From the NCBI GenBank assembly GCA_933207985.1, contig OW240916.1, forward strand, positions 300,637,561 through 300,701,560: DNA of 64,000 nt, in the 5' to 3' direction. The DNA is from Pelobates cultripes (Eukaryota; Chordata; Amphibia; Anura; Pelobatidae). The notes beneath the pieces were generated by a model, which saw only the letters and a list, made by a program, of their open reading frames with translations, was not told where the DNA came from and did not search any database. Shown piece after piece: positions 10,943-23,729 of this stretch. A program made the translations under genes and the position numbers. The stretch's first letter is position 1. Every line of letters starts with the position of its first letter.

Positions 10943-13121
10943 GGTACACAAGAGAAAAAATAAAAAACTGGCCAAAGAAGCTGGTTTTTCAAACATTGAT
11001 TACCAGCATTATCAAACATTATTATCCTTACTAAATGAACAGGATTCGGCTCAACCACTCACTAATCTTAAGCCAGAAAGTTGGTTCACCCCTAACCTTA
11101 AGGAAGTCTCAAGTGTAGACCTATTTATAAAAATGACCACTAATGAAATTGAATCCCTAGAGACTCCTACTAGATGTGAGGATAATTTAACCGTAGCGGA
11201 GAGAAGAGCTTTGACAGAACTTAGCCATGAACCAAATTTGGTAATCAAGGCGTCTGATAAAGGTGGTAATGTGATCCTTTTGGATAAAAGTAATTATATC
11301 GAGATGTGCATGGAACATCTCCAAGATGAACAACATTACAGTCACCTTCCAAAGGACCCTACCACAGAATTTTTGATTGAATTAAAAAGTATTTTGGATG
11401 TAGCAGAATTGGATGGTATCATTACTAGGGAAGAATATAAATTCATTATCCCTAATATGACTCCAACAATTGCCACCTTCTATTGCCTTCCCAAAATTCA
11501 TAAGAATCCAATTAAACCTCCTGGCAGACCAATTATTTCAGGGAATGGCTCCATTACTGAGAGAAGCAGCCAATTTCTAGAGAAATTATTACATCCTTTG
11601 GTTATTAAACTAAAATCCTATCTTCAAGATACCAAACAAACATTGTTACTACTTGAGGACTTAGTGGTCCCTCCCTATTGTATGTTGGGTAGCTTAGACG
11701 TTGTAGCTCTCTACAACAATATTCCTCATAATATAGGTCTTTTAGCCACGTCGTACTTTCTCAATAAAACACCAGGCTTTTCAGCAGCACAAATCAATTT
11801 TATTGTCAAACTTTTGGAATTTGTACTCACTCATAACTTTTTTGTCTTTAATGGACAATATTATCTACAACTCAAAGGGAGCGCGATGGGTACGGCGTGT
11901 GCTCCCAGCTACGCCAACCTATACTTGGGCTGGTGGGAGGAGACCATTTTGCCAGCTATCACCAAAGACCAGTATGACACATGTATCTATAGCTGGCATA
12001 GATACATTGATGACATACTGGTCTTTTGGTTAGGATCTGTCGATAAATTCCAAAAACTGGTTAGAGATCTAAACGATAATACCATTGGTCTACAACTCAC
12101 ACATGTGATAGACTCTGAACATCTGGTATTTCTAGATCTCAACATCACAGTTTTGGAGGATGGGAAGGTAGAAACTGAACTTTTCAGGAAAGATACAGCA
12201 ACCAACAGTCTACTTAACTGGACTAGTTATCATCCAGTTAAGTTAAAGTCAGGTATACCCTTTGGCCAGTATTTGCGCGCCAGGCGCAATTGTTCCACTG
12301 AAACATCTTTCCAAAGGGAAGCCAACAAATTAAGAACTATGTTTAAACAGAAAGGCTACCCAAATAGAATCCTTAAACGAGCCTACCAACGAGCACTACT
12401 AATAAATAGAAGTGAAAGCTTAAGGTCGAGTAGACCTAAGTCAGAAACGAAAATAACTCGCTGTGTTGGCACGTATGATTTATATTGGGACAAAGTACAA
12501 AAAATAATGACACACAACTGGCCAATACTTCAGCATGACATAGATCTTGCTGATAATATTGGGAATTTTCCTCAAATCACGGCACCTAGGGCAAAAAACC
12601 TGAGAGACATCTTGGTTCATAGTCATATTGAACCTATGAAACCATCCCAACCCACTTGGTTAACCCAGACTACTGGTATTTATCGCTGCGGGCATTGCAA
12701 GGCATGTCAATTCATTAAACCCACCAAAATGATAACAAGCTTTATAACAAAAAAAGAATACAAAATTAAGGAATTTATCAACTGTAGCTCTACTCGGGTG
12801 ATCTATTTAATTACATGTAGCTGTGGCATCCAATATGTAGGTAAAACCTACCAGCAATTAAAACGAAGGATACTACAACACATTTGCTCTGTTACCAACT
12901 TAAATATCTCGACTCCAGTAGCAAACCATGTTCGAAATTTCCATCAGGCTGATCCAACACATCTTACATTCCAAGCATTGGAGAAATTAAACTTAAACAC
13001 TAGGAAAGGGAACTTCAATAAAATACTCCTAATGAAAGAGTCTAGATGGATTTATTTTTTAAAAACATTAGCACCTGATGGTCTGAACGAAGAGTTCAAC
13101 TTCACCCCGTTCATACATTAA
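10943..13121 (+). CDS. Penelope-like reverse transcriptase with GIY-YIG endonuclease, N-terminally truncated
   Basis: An uninterrupted frame of about 725 codons whose true start is missing: it reads back into the target duplication without an ATG. RT motifs in order (numbering from 10941): CLPKIHKNPIKPPGRPIIS near 182, LGSLDVVALYNNIPH near 252, GSAMGTACAP near 314, and the catalytic YIDD at 355-358. A linker with CGHCKAC (583-589) precedes a C-terminal GIY-YIG nuclease: VIYLITC near 620 and YVGKTYQQLKRR near 635, with a downstream acidic ESRWIYFLKTL. This pairing of telomerase-related RT and GIY-YIG domain defines Penelope/Neptune-type elements; the Cys linker suggests Neptune or a relative. 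Absence of stops over 2.2 kb indicates a young copy. Confidence 0.93.
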
Positions 13122-13740
13122 TAAACGATGTGCCTAGCACTGAACTCAGACTATTCTGGTCCTTTTACTTTATGGCCAGCCTATCATGGACTCATTTTCT
13201 ACCAATATTATATTTATAATTTTAATGTCTTTAATTTTGGTCATCTTTACCTACATAAGTACTTATCATCCTCTCTAGGCTAATGCTTTGGTGTACTAAT
13301 TTGCAGTGTTTAGGCTATTATTCATTATGGCAGATAGTCTTTTCTCCATTATAACAACATACTCACTAATCATTTGTGCCTTTGCATACACACATATATT
13401 TTTCTTTATGATCAGATTTTTTCTTTATTGTTTATCATCTATATTAGTTATATTGTTTGCTCTCTTTATTCTCTTAACCAGCAATATTTAGAGAAACTTG
13501 ACTATACTCATAATATCCTTCACACCTAATCTGTTCAAATATGGCTCTTTTTCTTTAATTATGATCGCCTACTAAATTTAGTTAAAGAACTTGGCAGAGT
13601 AAGGGTTAATCTACTCCTCTTGAAACGAGTTTGATTCCGTCACAACATTAACGAGTTTGCACCAATCAGGAACTTTTTTGACTAACCAATAGAAACATTT
13701 TTTCACAGATTTAAACCAGACGCAGTGTACCGACCGGTTC

Positions 13741-13781
13741 CCCTCTGACGAGCCAGGTCGGGCGAAACGCGCGCGTCAGGG
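13741..13781 (+). ncRNA. Type I hammerhead ribozyme of the PLE
   Basis: All core elements are present and correctly spaced: CCCT (stem I, 13741-13744), CTGACGA (13745-13751), stem II GCC (13752-13754) pairing with GGC (13761-13763) around a 6-nt loop, GAAA (13764-13767), a minimal stem III (A67-T76, C68-G75, G69-C74 in the last two digits), cleavage triplet GTC (13775-13777), then AGGG (13778-13781) closing stem I with CCCT. Predicted cut follows C13777. The very short stem III is typical of PLE hammerheads, which often act best as dimers. Confidence 0.9.
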
Positions 13782-15143
13782 CGTTACATAGTACTTCCCC
13801 TATGATCGGGGGTGAAGTACTTTGATCTGCAACCATGCTATTTGATTCCTATCACTTCTAATTCATATTAATCAACCCTTTGAGCGTGCGTACGATTTTT
13901 TAGCACACTCAGTTAGGCATCTTATTAGTGATAGAGTTAACTTACATTGATTTCTCATTTCCAGTGGGACTAGCGGCAGGTGCCCTTGAAGGCACAGTTT
14001 ACAGCACAGCTTTAGCTTTAATCACGGGGAGTGTTAGTATAGGATTTTTCCAGCTTGCTTATAGGCACTCCTTCTATTTCTTTCTATTGTTATTTTGAGA
14101 GCTCCATTATCGTTTTTACGGCTCTCTTTTTCTTTTCATCTATTTTACTGTCTCTAGCAGGACTATAGGTAGGTGCCCTCGAAGGCACTAGTTTTACAGC
14201 TAACTATTTATCTTCAGATTCATAGCTTATCATCACACTATGCATCAGTTGAATTTAGGATAAAGTTACTCTATATTGAGCCTAACCGCTATTCTTACGG
14301 TTACCTTTATGCCTTACTCACCCCGTATGAGCGGGATGATGGTTAATTGCCCGTACAGGCACTGAGGTCATTCACTGTTATAGCAGCAACACACAGCCAG
14401 TGTTAATATCTGGTTGCTAGTATGCACCTTTTGGATTTCTTTCTTCTAACATAGCTGCAGCAGTTGAAGCTGTCCACTAAGTTTTATCATGAACACATTG
14501 AATCTTGTCATCTATTAGTAGTTTCAGTTACATTGTTGCTAATGCATTTGGCGAGACCTACATCATCCTACTCTATATGCAAAGCTGTGCTTTCCGCTCT
14601 GTATCTTTCTATATTATCATCAAAACCATTTCTTATAACACTGGTTACAATCCCTGAACACTTGCTATAGCTGTATTAATTGCTGATATTCATCAGCACT
14701 TCTTTTGAATTTTGGTTATAACTACCAAGTGACCCGGTGATTGCTTTCCAGTCCTGATACATAAGACTAAAACCACTGATTGAGATTTTTTTTCATCTTT
14801 TTATTTGCACATTTATTCATAGGTAGTTATTGTAGCACTTTTTTTGTGTGGTCTTCACCAGTGTACACTTGTATGTTTTTGGTTTTAACATTTATTAATA
14901 AAATGTATTTATTTTTTTCCTTTTTGGATTATATTACAGTGGTATACTTTGCAAAATAGTATACCTTGTCAGCATTATTGTCTGAGATTGATATACCCAT
15001 TATTGAACTTCATTTTGCTCTGTATTTTATATATAACATGTAGGTACACTTCCTGTTTTTCTTGATATGTTTCATTTGGGGTTACCCCCCGTTTCCTAAA
15101 GTGTACCTGTTATTTGGCTCTACTTTTATTCTCTCTTGTTTTG

Positions 15144-15163
15144 TTCGACCCAACACATAATGT
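15144..15163. repeat. Target site duplication, right copy, of the PLE
   Basis: Exact match to 10923-10942; marks the 3' end of the PLE insertion. Confidence 0.9.
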
Positions 15164-15649
15164 ATTTTAAAACAAACCCGATGGATTATAGCAGAGGTAG
15201 GCAAGTATTTAATTGCTTAACTCACTTCTTGCTATGAGTTATAGCATTCCACCTTGATCACATATAACAGGAGATGGTGAAAATAATTTCTCTATAAAAC
15301 ATGCTCAAAGGCCACTGGATATTATATGTGTGCATCCTTGATGGTTTACTGTTGATAACTCATAGTAAATTGTCTAAAACACTCTGTCCAGAAACATTTA
15401 ATACTACAGGACAACTATTGCTGAGTGCTTGTCCAGAATTCTGACAAGTTTTTTCTGGCATGACACTTGGGGAACCGCTGACCATTTTATGGGGCTTGAA
15501 TATCACATGGAGTATTTTCCTTTGCTAACCTTGCAATACCTGTCATTGCATTAAGTAATCAGTATGGAGGGAATACCATGCATGAATAGTCAACATTTCC
15601 AATAAATACACTTAAGTAATAAAAATATAAACCAAAGAATTAGTTCACA
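15164..15649. other. No recognised feature
   Basis: Ordinary AT-rich sequence; nothing coding or repeat-like that I can name. Confidence 0.4.
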
Positions 15650-15845
15650 TAGAGGGTAGTGGACGCATGGAATAGCCTTCCAGCTGAAGTGGTAGAGGTT
15701 AACACAGTGAAGGAGTTTAAGCATGCATGGGATAGGCATAAGGTAAGATAAGGCTAGGGACTAATGAAAGTATTTAGAAAATTGGGCAGATTAGATGGGC
15801 CACACAGTTCTTATCTGCCAACACATTCTCTGTTTCTATGTTTAT
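15650..15845 (+). mobile_element. CR1-type LINE 3' tail (family A)
   Basis: About 195 bp ending in CATTCTCTGTTTCTATGTTT, like the (ATTCTRTG)n 3' terminus of CR1 LINEs. The coding remnant includes GTGGACGCATGGAATAGCCT. The same family occurs on the opposite strand at 40948-41025 and 58692-58867 and helps show that the window is a mosaic of interspersed repeats. Confidence 0.65.
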
Positions 15846-17466
15846 TTGTATTCAGTATGGATATTTTCTTCCAAACTCAATAAGCCCCTCAGCAGACTAG
15901 GTACGCATAGATGGAGATATAATCATAGATGTAAGTAATAGAAAAAATAAAAATGATATACACATCTTCTTTTTGCATTCTATAATATTAGCAGCTTGAA
16001 TACAATTTATACCCAAAACATAACTTGGTTTCTTGGTTTGCTCATTGAACTTAAATCTTAGTATCCTTATCTTATACTCTCAGACAAAAGAACAGCTAAA
16101 CATTCATAATGTACCTGTCCAGTACATCTAACCATTGCACAGAGACAGGGGAAAAAGAAGACTGCATCAAGACTGAAAACAATGGCTTACAATATGAACT
16201 TAAAAAATGGTAGTCTTAGTGCTTGTGTCTACTATGAATCCATTAAGTTCTAGGAAAATACCTTAATATGATAATATTTCAGACTTGTTATTGGTTCTAA
16301 GAGTCTTCATTGTTCATTCCCATCAAATTAAATATTTAGTGTGTTTTTTAATGCAATAACCCACTAAATGTAATATGTGACCTGTAAATTCTAGACATAT
16401 AATATATTCTTAATATAATGAAACATTTAAAAAAAAAAGTGAATTTATTAGCTTGAATTTACATTAGCCAGCACACTAGTTGTATTTATATTACTAAATG
16501 TAAAATGGTGATTTTTTTTTCTCATTACCATTCTACATTATTAGGTATGTGTATGTATTAAAAGAAAGAACTATATTGACCAAATGTGTAGGTGCATTTA
16601 CAGAAAATTACTTGTTGATAGACAATAAAAACAACAACAACACAAAAACAATAGTGGGTTAGAAGCTTGAAAGGTAGCTTTACACCTTAAGAGTTTAACT
16701 TCAATAGTTGCATTTATGAAAATAAATACATTTCTGTTTTGTGATTAGATATATTTATTATTAACTCATATATATATCACATTACTCATAGTATTTTTGT
16801 CTACATATGTCCAAACAGCATTTTACATATTGAATGATTTGTTACTACACAGAATAAAAATAATATTGAGCTTACTCCAACAAAAACCTATCATTTGTAT
16901 TCATTAAAATGAACCTGACACTCAGAATTGACTAAAGACAGGTTTGTAGATGAGGAATAATTACGCAGAGTTTAACAAAATATATAAATTGTATGTTGCT
17001 CATCATAATAACTTTGAAGCTCAACCAAGCAGCATGGAAATACTGTATTGTTACAAGCATGATTGAATGTACAATTTATAAGTGTAACCTTATGCAGACC
17101 CAACTTGATTTGCAATGCAGTGGATGACATGCGTGCTTTGGGTCAGGGTTATTTGTGTTCCCTCTAGAAGTCACATGCCTGAAAACCATTCAGCCATTCA
17201 CATCCAGTGTACAATTTATTCTCAGGATATAGAAGACTTGAAGATCTTTCCATTTGTGAGTAAGGCAGAAATGATGTTACTATCAAATAAATTTAATACA
17301 AAGAACTGAATCAGAGACATTAAAAATAAACCACTGTGTGGTCCCAGTATAAAATCTAAGAGCGTTGAGTGGTTAACTCACCTCCATACAATGAAGGACA
17401 GGGAAATATTTTAAAAAGTTGTCATGGGGTTTCTGGGATCTTAAGATTAGCTGAGGGGCTCCACAA
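15846..17466. other. No recognised feature
   Basis: AT-rich sequence without convincing coding potential; the 64-codon frame at 17115 has no motif and is likely chance. Confidence 0.4.
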
Positions 17467-17918
17467 TTAAAGGATCACTATAGTGTCAGGACAATAAAGC
17501 AGTTTTCCTGACACTATAGTGCCCTGAGGGTGCCCCCACCCTCAGGGTCCCCCTCTCGTGACGCTGAAGGGGTTAAAACCCCTTCAGCAACTTACCTTAT
17601 TCCAGCGCTGGTGACCTCTCCTCCCCCACCAACGTCAGCGAAGCCGTACAACGTCACAGGATCCGAATGTGCATGCGTGGCAAGTGCCACGCGCGCATTC
17701 AAAGTGTACATAGGAAAGCATTTCTCAATTTCTCAATGCTTTCCTATGGACACTTTGCGCGATGGAGGCATAATATGGCTGGCTTAACCCCAAATGTAAA
17801 CATAGCAGTTTCTCTGAAACTGCTATGTTTGCATCTGAAGGGTTAAAACCTGAGGGACCTTGCACCCAGACCACTTCATTGAGCTGAAGTGGTCTGGGTT
17901 ACTATAGTGTCCCTTTAA
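17467..17918. mobile_element. T2-like MITE with TTAA target duplication
   Basis: About 452 bp flanked by TTAA (17467-17470 and 17915-17918). The ends are inverted: TTAAAGGATCACTATAGTG at left and its relative ACTATAGTGTCCCTTTAA at right, close to the TTAAAGG-RR end consensus of Xenopus T2 MITEs. The interior contains several nested hairpins, for example GCAGTTTCTCTGAAACTGC and ACCACTTCA-TTGAGC-TGAAGTGGT. It is non-coding and would rely on a Kolobok- or piggyBac-type transposase elsewhere. Partial relatives lie at 21480-23216 and 31154-31375. Confidence 0.8.
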
Positions 17919-20401
17919 TGCTGTGGAAGGCTATACTAATTTGAGTCTTGAAAAGAGAACATGCCCCTTCATCTATTCATTAGTCAGTGGGGTTCCCAAG
18001 TCCCTTAGCTCGGTGTACAAAGGACAAGGAAACTCGCAGTCATCTCTGTAGACATATTATTATACATTTTAAAACAAAGGAACTTGCTGGATATGCAACA
18101 TTTTAGCACCTTGTTTTACTGATTCTACCAGAGTGAGCAATGTGAAAGGTTTGCATTTTCCTTTTACATTATTTTATTAATTTGCTTTGCATTATTATTA
18201 ATTAATTATCATCATAATGCATTAAAATTAGAAGTCTAGCTAAGGGTAGAATGATAATTGAATAATCCACCACTTGAGATATACTATATTATTTTCATCC
18301 AGGTGACAGGGTTACTTTGCTTGTCATATAGAGACTTGAGCTACGCATGTTGTAACTGTTCCAAGATGTTATCTGCATGTGTGACTTTAACTTATTCTAT
18401 TGAGGATTGGGACTTACAGTGACTGTACAATGCTTCCTATTGCCACACTGTATTTGCAAATTGTTATCCACTTTCTTTGGGCCTAAGATATTTACTGACT
18501 ATCTATGGATATTGTTTTCTATTTGTGTATTGGTTCACCTATGATTGAGTAATACACCCACTTTCTTGTAATACAGTGTATATGATAGTGGTATTACTAT
18601 TTTCTGAAGGTGATTTGTAAAGCATGGCCTGACTTTTTTGTCCTATTAGATTCTGGAAATTACATTTCAAGTCAGAAAAATGTGCAGATATATCGCCCTT
18701 ATTTCTGACCATATCTGTGTGATAACTATGAATTCACTTTAACAGTACGGGCTCATGCTTTGGATGTAGTATGTACCCTCCATGCTTTGAGCAGTCTAGA
18801 ATGAAATATTATATATGTCATATGTTTCCCACATTGGCCCTCCAGCTGTTGGTCTAATATGTCAGCAGCGGGATTAGAGAGATGGGAGAACTGTACAGTA
18901 ATTTTCCCACAGCTGGACATCTACCCATGAGCTATCTCTGAACACTCATAGAATTGGGTGTATATTTGTGTAATAGATCATATACTGTATTAAAATCATT
19001 AATCAGTGAGCGCATGGTATTACCTTAGGATGGATACATCAAAAGGTTAAATGTCTGTTTTCGTAGATGATACTGCCATAAAAAATCCACTGTGTAGTGG
19101 AACTCTGTAATATTCCATTTAGAACCAAGAATCTGCTCTTACAAGCAAATCCTTAAAAGAATGCTGATAGAGGCAGCCATTGCATTCATGAACGCTCCCT
19201 TTTCATCACTCACCTGCTCAATTCAAAGTCACTATGATGTGGGCTGATGATATCGGAGTAATGCCTGCAGTACATGCTCCCATTCTTTTTGTGTGAGCAC
19301 CGAGGGTACTGTGTTTGTGTTTACTCTACGAAGCAAAGGCACTGTTACAAATTTGTAGCTGAGCTTTCTAAGCATGGAAGGGCGCATGAAAAATAAAGCC
19401 ACCTGGAGGTGATAAATTTGTGTGCTCTGAGAATATAGAACAGCAGGCATTCATTTCTACCGCTGATCCTATTTTCCTAGTGTGCGCTTTTCATTTATCA
19501 GTGCACAAGCTTATAGGCTGCGAGAAATTGATGTTAGTATATGTTAATTCATTGTGTACAGAAAGAAATGTCCTAATGTCTCAACAGTTTAGAACCATGG
19601 GAAGTTTTGGTAACAAGCCAGCAAGCACAAACTTATGTTCTTTATTGTCTGCACGGAAATTATTTTTAATACAATATTGTTGTTCAGTGTAATCTTAATG
19701 TTTGCTTTTTAATCTACTTAGATATCACAGTTTTTAATTAGTCTTAATTCTAGTGGTCGCTGGCGGATGATTTGGTCTAAATGTGGTTTAGAAATGTTTT
19801 ATACTTTTTTTTAGCATGTGTATAACTTGTATTTTTTTGTGTTTTATGTTATTATTTTTTAAATGTAATGGTTGTATTAAAAAAAATGAAATAGCATTTC
19901 CACCTAAATTTAGTGATGAAGGGATGCGTGCCTCTCTATCAGGTCCAAGGATACTGTAAGGACTGTTACTGCTAAGTCCATGTAGAATTGAAACTGAAGA
20001 AAAGACAGCACCTCTTGGAGTTCCAATGCAGCAAAAGCAACATTTACTCCAGACAGAAAATGAACTAGTACAACAAAAAATCCCCCAAATTATAAGGTAA
20101 CTGCTTTTACTTGTTGTGCTAAAAATAGTACCTAGTCATAGGCATCGGATGCATAAATAGAAAGCAGCACAAGATGGATTCAAAACTACATTACTTCAAG
20201 CTCCATGATCCCTGCTTTTGATCTCACACCTTGGTAATTTTCAGGCCTAACTCAACCATTCGGACCAGCAAGCATCTTGCTTCATCACAGAGCTGAAAAA
20301 CCAACAGAATACAGTCTTCTCTCCAGTCTCCCGTATGTTTACATTTAACCAGACCCTATTTTTAATGGTGATGCAATTCAAATAAAGCATTGGCTTGAAT
20401 G

Positions 20402-20404
<3 letters not shown>
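17919..20404. other. No recognised feature
   Basis: About 2.5 kb without a supported gene or a repeat I can classify. Short frames around 19232-19692 lack motifs and splice context. Confidence 0.4.

Positions 20405-20476
<72 letters not shown>
20405..20476. repeat. (TA)n microsatellite
   Basis: About 35 TA units directly before a Tc1-type terminal sequence. Confidence 0.95.
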
Positions 20477-20481
<5 letters not shown>

Positions 20482-20485
20482 CACA

Positions 20486-20715
20486 GTATTTCACAAAAGT
20501 GACTACACCCCTCACATTTTTGTAAATATTTTATTTTATCTTTTCATGTGACAACACTGAAGAAATGACATTTTGCTGCAATGTAAAGTAGTAAGTGCAC
20601 AGCCTGTATAACACTGTAAATTTGCTGTCCCCTCAAAATAACTCAACACACAGCCATTAATGTCTAAACTGTTGGCAACAAAAGTGAGCACACCCCTAAG
20701 TGGAAATGTCACCTC
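20486..20715. mobile_element. Terminal fragment of a second Tc1-like family
   Basis: Sequence running from a CACAAAAGTGACTACACCCC-type outer end to an inner AGTGAGCACACCCCTAAGTG motif has the look of the paired repeat region of Tc1-like elements. Only one end is present and no transposase follows, so it is a solo end or a truncated copy. Confidence 0.55.
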
Positions 20716-21064
20716 TAAGTGGAACCTGCTTTACAATACAACCTGACATCATGGTTGTGGACAAAGAATGGAAAACTGCAGTCGTGGTGTATGTGGCAGT
20801 TCCCAGTGACTATAACATCAGCAAGAAGGAACATGTGAAGATGGTCAAATGTCAAGGACTGAAACAAGAGCTAGAAAAGATGTGGAAAATAAAGGCAGTA
20901 TTATTCCAAGTTGTGATAAGTGCTCTCGGGGCTATGACTCCCAAGTTGGTGGAGTGGTTTCAACAGATACTAGGTGGGACATTTGAGATCGCTGTCCAGA
21001 AGAGTGCTGTTCTAAAAACAGTTAAGATACTGTGCAGAACACTCAGACTCCTGGGCCTCTGGTA
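20716..21064 (+). pseudogene. C-terminal end of a non-LTR retrotransposon polyprotein
   Basis: An open stretch ending at the TAG near 21062-21064. Recognisable pieces are VVYVAVPSDYNISKKEHVKM, GLKQELEKMW and LCRTLRLLGLW, which match the conserved tail found after the RT in a widespread fish and amphibian LINE group. Upstream RT sequence is missing, so the frame starts inside the element. The exact clade is not determined. Confidence 0.65.
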
Positions 21065-21375
21065 GAGGACCCAAGAATGAGGAATATATACCACTCAAGA
21101 GGGGGTGAGAAAATCAATTTTGGAATTGTGTGGTGGGGGATTACCTCTAAAGTATTACTTGCAATGTAATATTAGCTTTAATTTTTATTGTATGTGATCA
21201 CTAAAGCAACATGATGGTGTTTTAGGAATCTGCACTCTAAAAAGTTACATCAAATCTCTTAGAAAAAACACTCATAAGCAGAAAATTCTATATATCTATG
21301 CTACTCAATTGTATTCATGCTTCTTGGCTATATTGTTTTTGAATCTCTATGGTATATTTCAAAACATAAGATGCC

Positions 21376-21413
<38 letters not shown>

Positions 21414-21479
21414 CTATCTCACCTATTAATTAGTCAAAATGATCAAATATATGAAAACTTTAACTAACGGAAATTTACA
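21065..21479. other. Non-coding, includes (AAT)n run
   Basis: An ATA/AAT trinucleotide microsatellite lies at about 21378-21411; nothing else is recognised. Confidence 0.6.
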
Positions 21480-23216
21480 TTAAAGGGATACTATATTCAC
21501 CCAGATCATTTCATCTTATTGATGTGTTCTGGGTGCAGTGTCCCAGTCCCACTTGGTCCTGCAATGTTGGAGATTATGCTCCATAAGGTATACTGTTAGG
21601 GTACCTAGCACAGGGGTTCACACATGTTGTCTGCACCTAATAGCTGACTTGATAGCCGTACTTTATAATTAACTGCACTGTGGTATGTTCTGGGATCTGT
21701 CTAAACTTAGGGCAGAGTACTAAGTATCTAATTGGGAAACTATATTGCCTTTTATGATTCCCAGATACTTTGAGACTGATTTGAATCTCTATATGTTAGA
21801 CTGTTGTCCTCTACAGTTCCCCCCTCATGTGTTACAAGGATTTCATATGTATCTATCTATTAGCCGAGTTTATATGGCCTTTTTACCTTGATAGATATAC
21901 GAGGTTCCTGTTTCCTGAGCTATTCTATTATATAGCAGTGTAAATATTTCTAACTAGTCAGCTTACAGATTTATCACTGACAGGATTCTAGTTTTTTAGC
22001 ACAGTTCAAAGTGTCATAATTGGGAAAGAGGACTGTCTCTCTTCCCAGACACATTGTAACATTATTGTGCTACCTTTTGTTATACCTATTTTTATTTTTT
22101 TTTATATATTATTTACTTTACGCTTGTGTGTTCTTTGTATCATACCTGACATGACATTCTTTGCTTGCTAGCTGACACCTCTAGTTTCCCAAAAAGCCAT
22201 AAGTGCTGACTTGCACTTACAGACTGCTTTTAGGACTTTTTGTCAGTTCTTCTGTGCAGCAGTACTTGAATATAACCTCACTGTGACATATGGGAACTAG
22301 AGTCTGGCCCATTCTGTACCCGCACTGTATTAGCAATTGGGGATCATATATTCTTGTCAGTGCCCTATGACCATAACTTCAGTAAATAGGGACTGTTTTA
22401 GACCCACTGGACTGTTTATACATTATATATTACATTCTGATACACCCTTAGACTGGATAAGACATATACTTAGTTGGTGTGTCACCTACTCTTGTAGGTG
22501 TATTTTGACTCATATCTATATAGCAACTGTTATACGGCCGGAATTGGGATTTTTGATAGTAAACTCCATAAGACCCTCCTTTTTTAACCATGTATATACA
22601 CTTTGCACGATTTATTTCACTGTGTTTTTTGCTCACAATTTTTCTTTTAATGTCGGATGACATAATAAAGGTTTTTTCCAATGTTTCTTTTCCCTTAGTA
22701 ATTTGCTTTGGTTTTTGAGCTGATTATTGTTCTTGGGTAACCCCTGTGTGTGTTTATGGCAACTGGGCACCATTCTGGTGTCTTTTTCCTACTGCACAGC
22801 TACGCAGGCATTCGCTCTTTTCTTCCAATGTAAATTGTTGCAGTTTCTGAGAAAGTGCAATGATTACATTGCAAGACTAAGACTGCCTCTAGTGGCTGTC
22901 AATCATACAGCCACTTGAGGCATTTCCTGCTTACTAATTGACTTTGGGTCACCTAACTAACGATAGACGTTCTCATGCTCTGCGTGAGGACATCCAACAT
23001 CAGTCAAATCGCCAAAGGAAAACATTGAAGCTTTCTTATGGGGAGGTTCTAATGCATGCCCATTATCCCCTACATCAGATTAATGGAGGAGGAGGCGGAG
23101 GCAGAGGAGGAGTACAGACCCAGCGCTGAAGGAGAGGGTGAAAAGTAGGGGGACCAGAGGGCCCTGTGATGTAAACAATTGAACTTTGTTCTCCTTACAC
23201 TATAGAATCACATTAA
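21480..23216. mobile_element. T2-like MITE split by a ~1.2 kb insertion
   Basis: The left end TTAAAGGGATACTATA starts at 21480 and continues to about 21565. Related MITE sequence resumes around 22825 with GCAGTTTCTGAGAAAGTGC-type hairpins and ends at CACTATAGAATCACATTAA (TTAA at 23213-23216). The 21570-22820 insert has no ORF; it carries an AATAAAG at 22664-22670 and resembles the non-coding 3' parts of retroelements, but I cannot assign it. Insert borders are approximate. Confidence 0.5.
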
Positions 23217-23729
23217 CTTTGAGCAAAAATCTATATCAGTCTGATTAGGGTAATTAAGACATTAGTACATTAGCACTAGTACTGCCACAGCTGACAAAAA
23301 TCTGTACTGTACCTTATCAGTGCTACATTGAACTGTATTAGAGATTGGTGTGATCAGAGTGCTCTCTGATTAAGCTGACAGTTTTTTTCATTACTTCTAT
23401 TTAAAAAAAAAAGTTTAAGTGCTAGTTGAGGCTGCTTGATTGGGGTGTATAGTCTTCTGTGGGTGGAAGTGGAAATTGGGGATGGGTGAGGTAGTGGGTA
23501 CAAGATTATTAAGAATCCCCCTAAGATGGCATGCTACTATACCAACTAAAATACCAGACACCGCCATTGCAAAACATGTTTATGAAATGACAGAGGAAAG
23601 AGAGGAGGTGGCCTTGTTATTAAACCCCCCTCTGACTTTGATTCCCTTTATTAGTGTGTGTGGAACTGCACTCACTCCCATAAATCTGAGCCATGGTGGT
23701 TGCTGAACCGGAATCAAACACCAGATTTC
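23217..23729. other. No recognised feature
   Basis: Short non-coding stretch with purine-rich segments; the 88-codon frame at 23440 shows no motif. Confidence 0.35.

Larger units (their letters stand above)
10943..15143 (+). mobile_element. Penelope-like retroelement, 5'-truncated, with hammerhead ribozyme
   Basis: A 4.2 kb insertion bounded by a 20-bp target duplication. It has an open RT/GIY-YIG reading frame to 13121, then about 2 kb of non-coding 3' sequence that includes a hammerhead ribozyme at 13741-13781. The left duplication abuts the coding frame directly, so the copy lost its 5' pseudo-LTR and the native start codon by truncation. PLEs carry hammerhead motifs in their terminal repeats, so the ribozyme is expected from the family, but here it can be folded base by base. 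Confidence 0.9.

Noticed and set aside
17530..17787. 85-codon frame starting MPPPSGSPS
   Set aside because: Lies entirely inside the T2-like MITE.
19232..19692. Short frames on both strands (72 and 90 codons)
   Set aside because: No motif, no splice context, typical chance length.
20247..20480. Frame encoding alternating Tyr-Ile
   Set aside because: Translation of a TA microsatellite; same for frames at 5836-6373 and 30757-31071.
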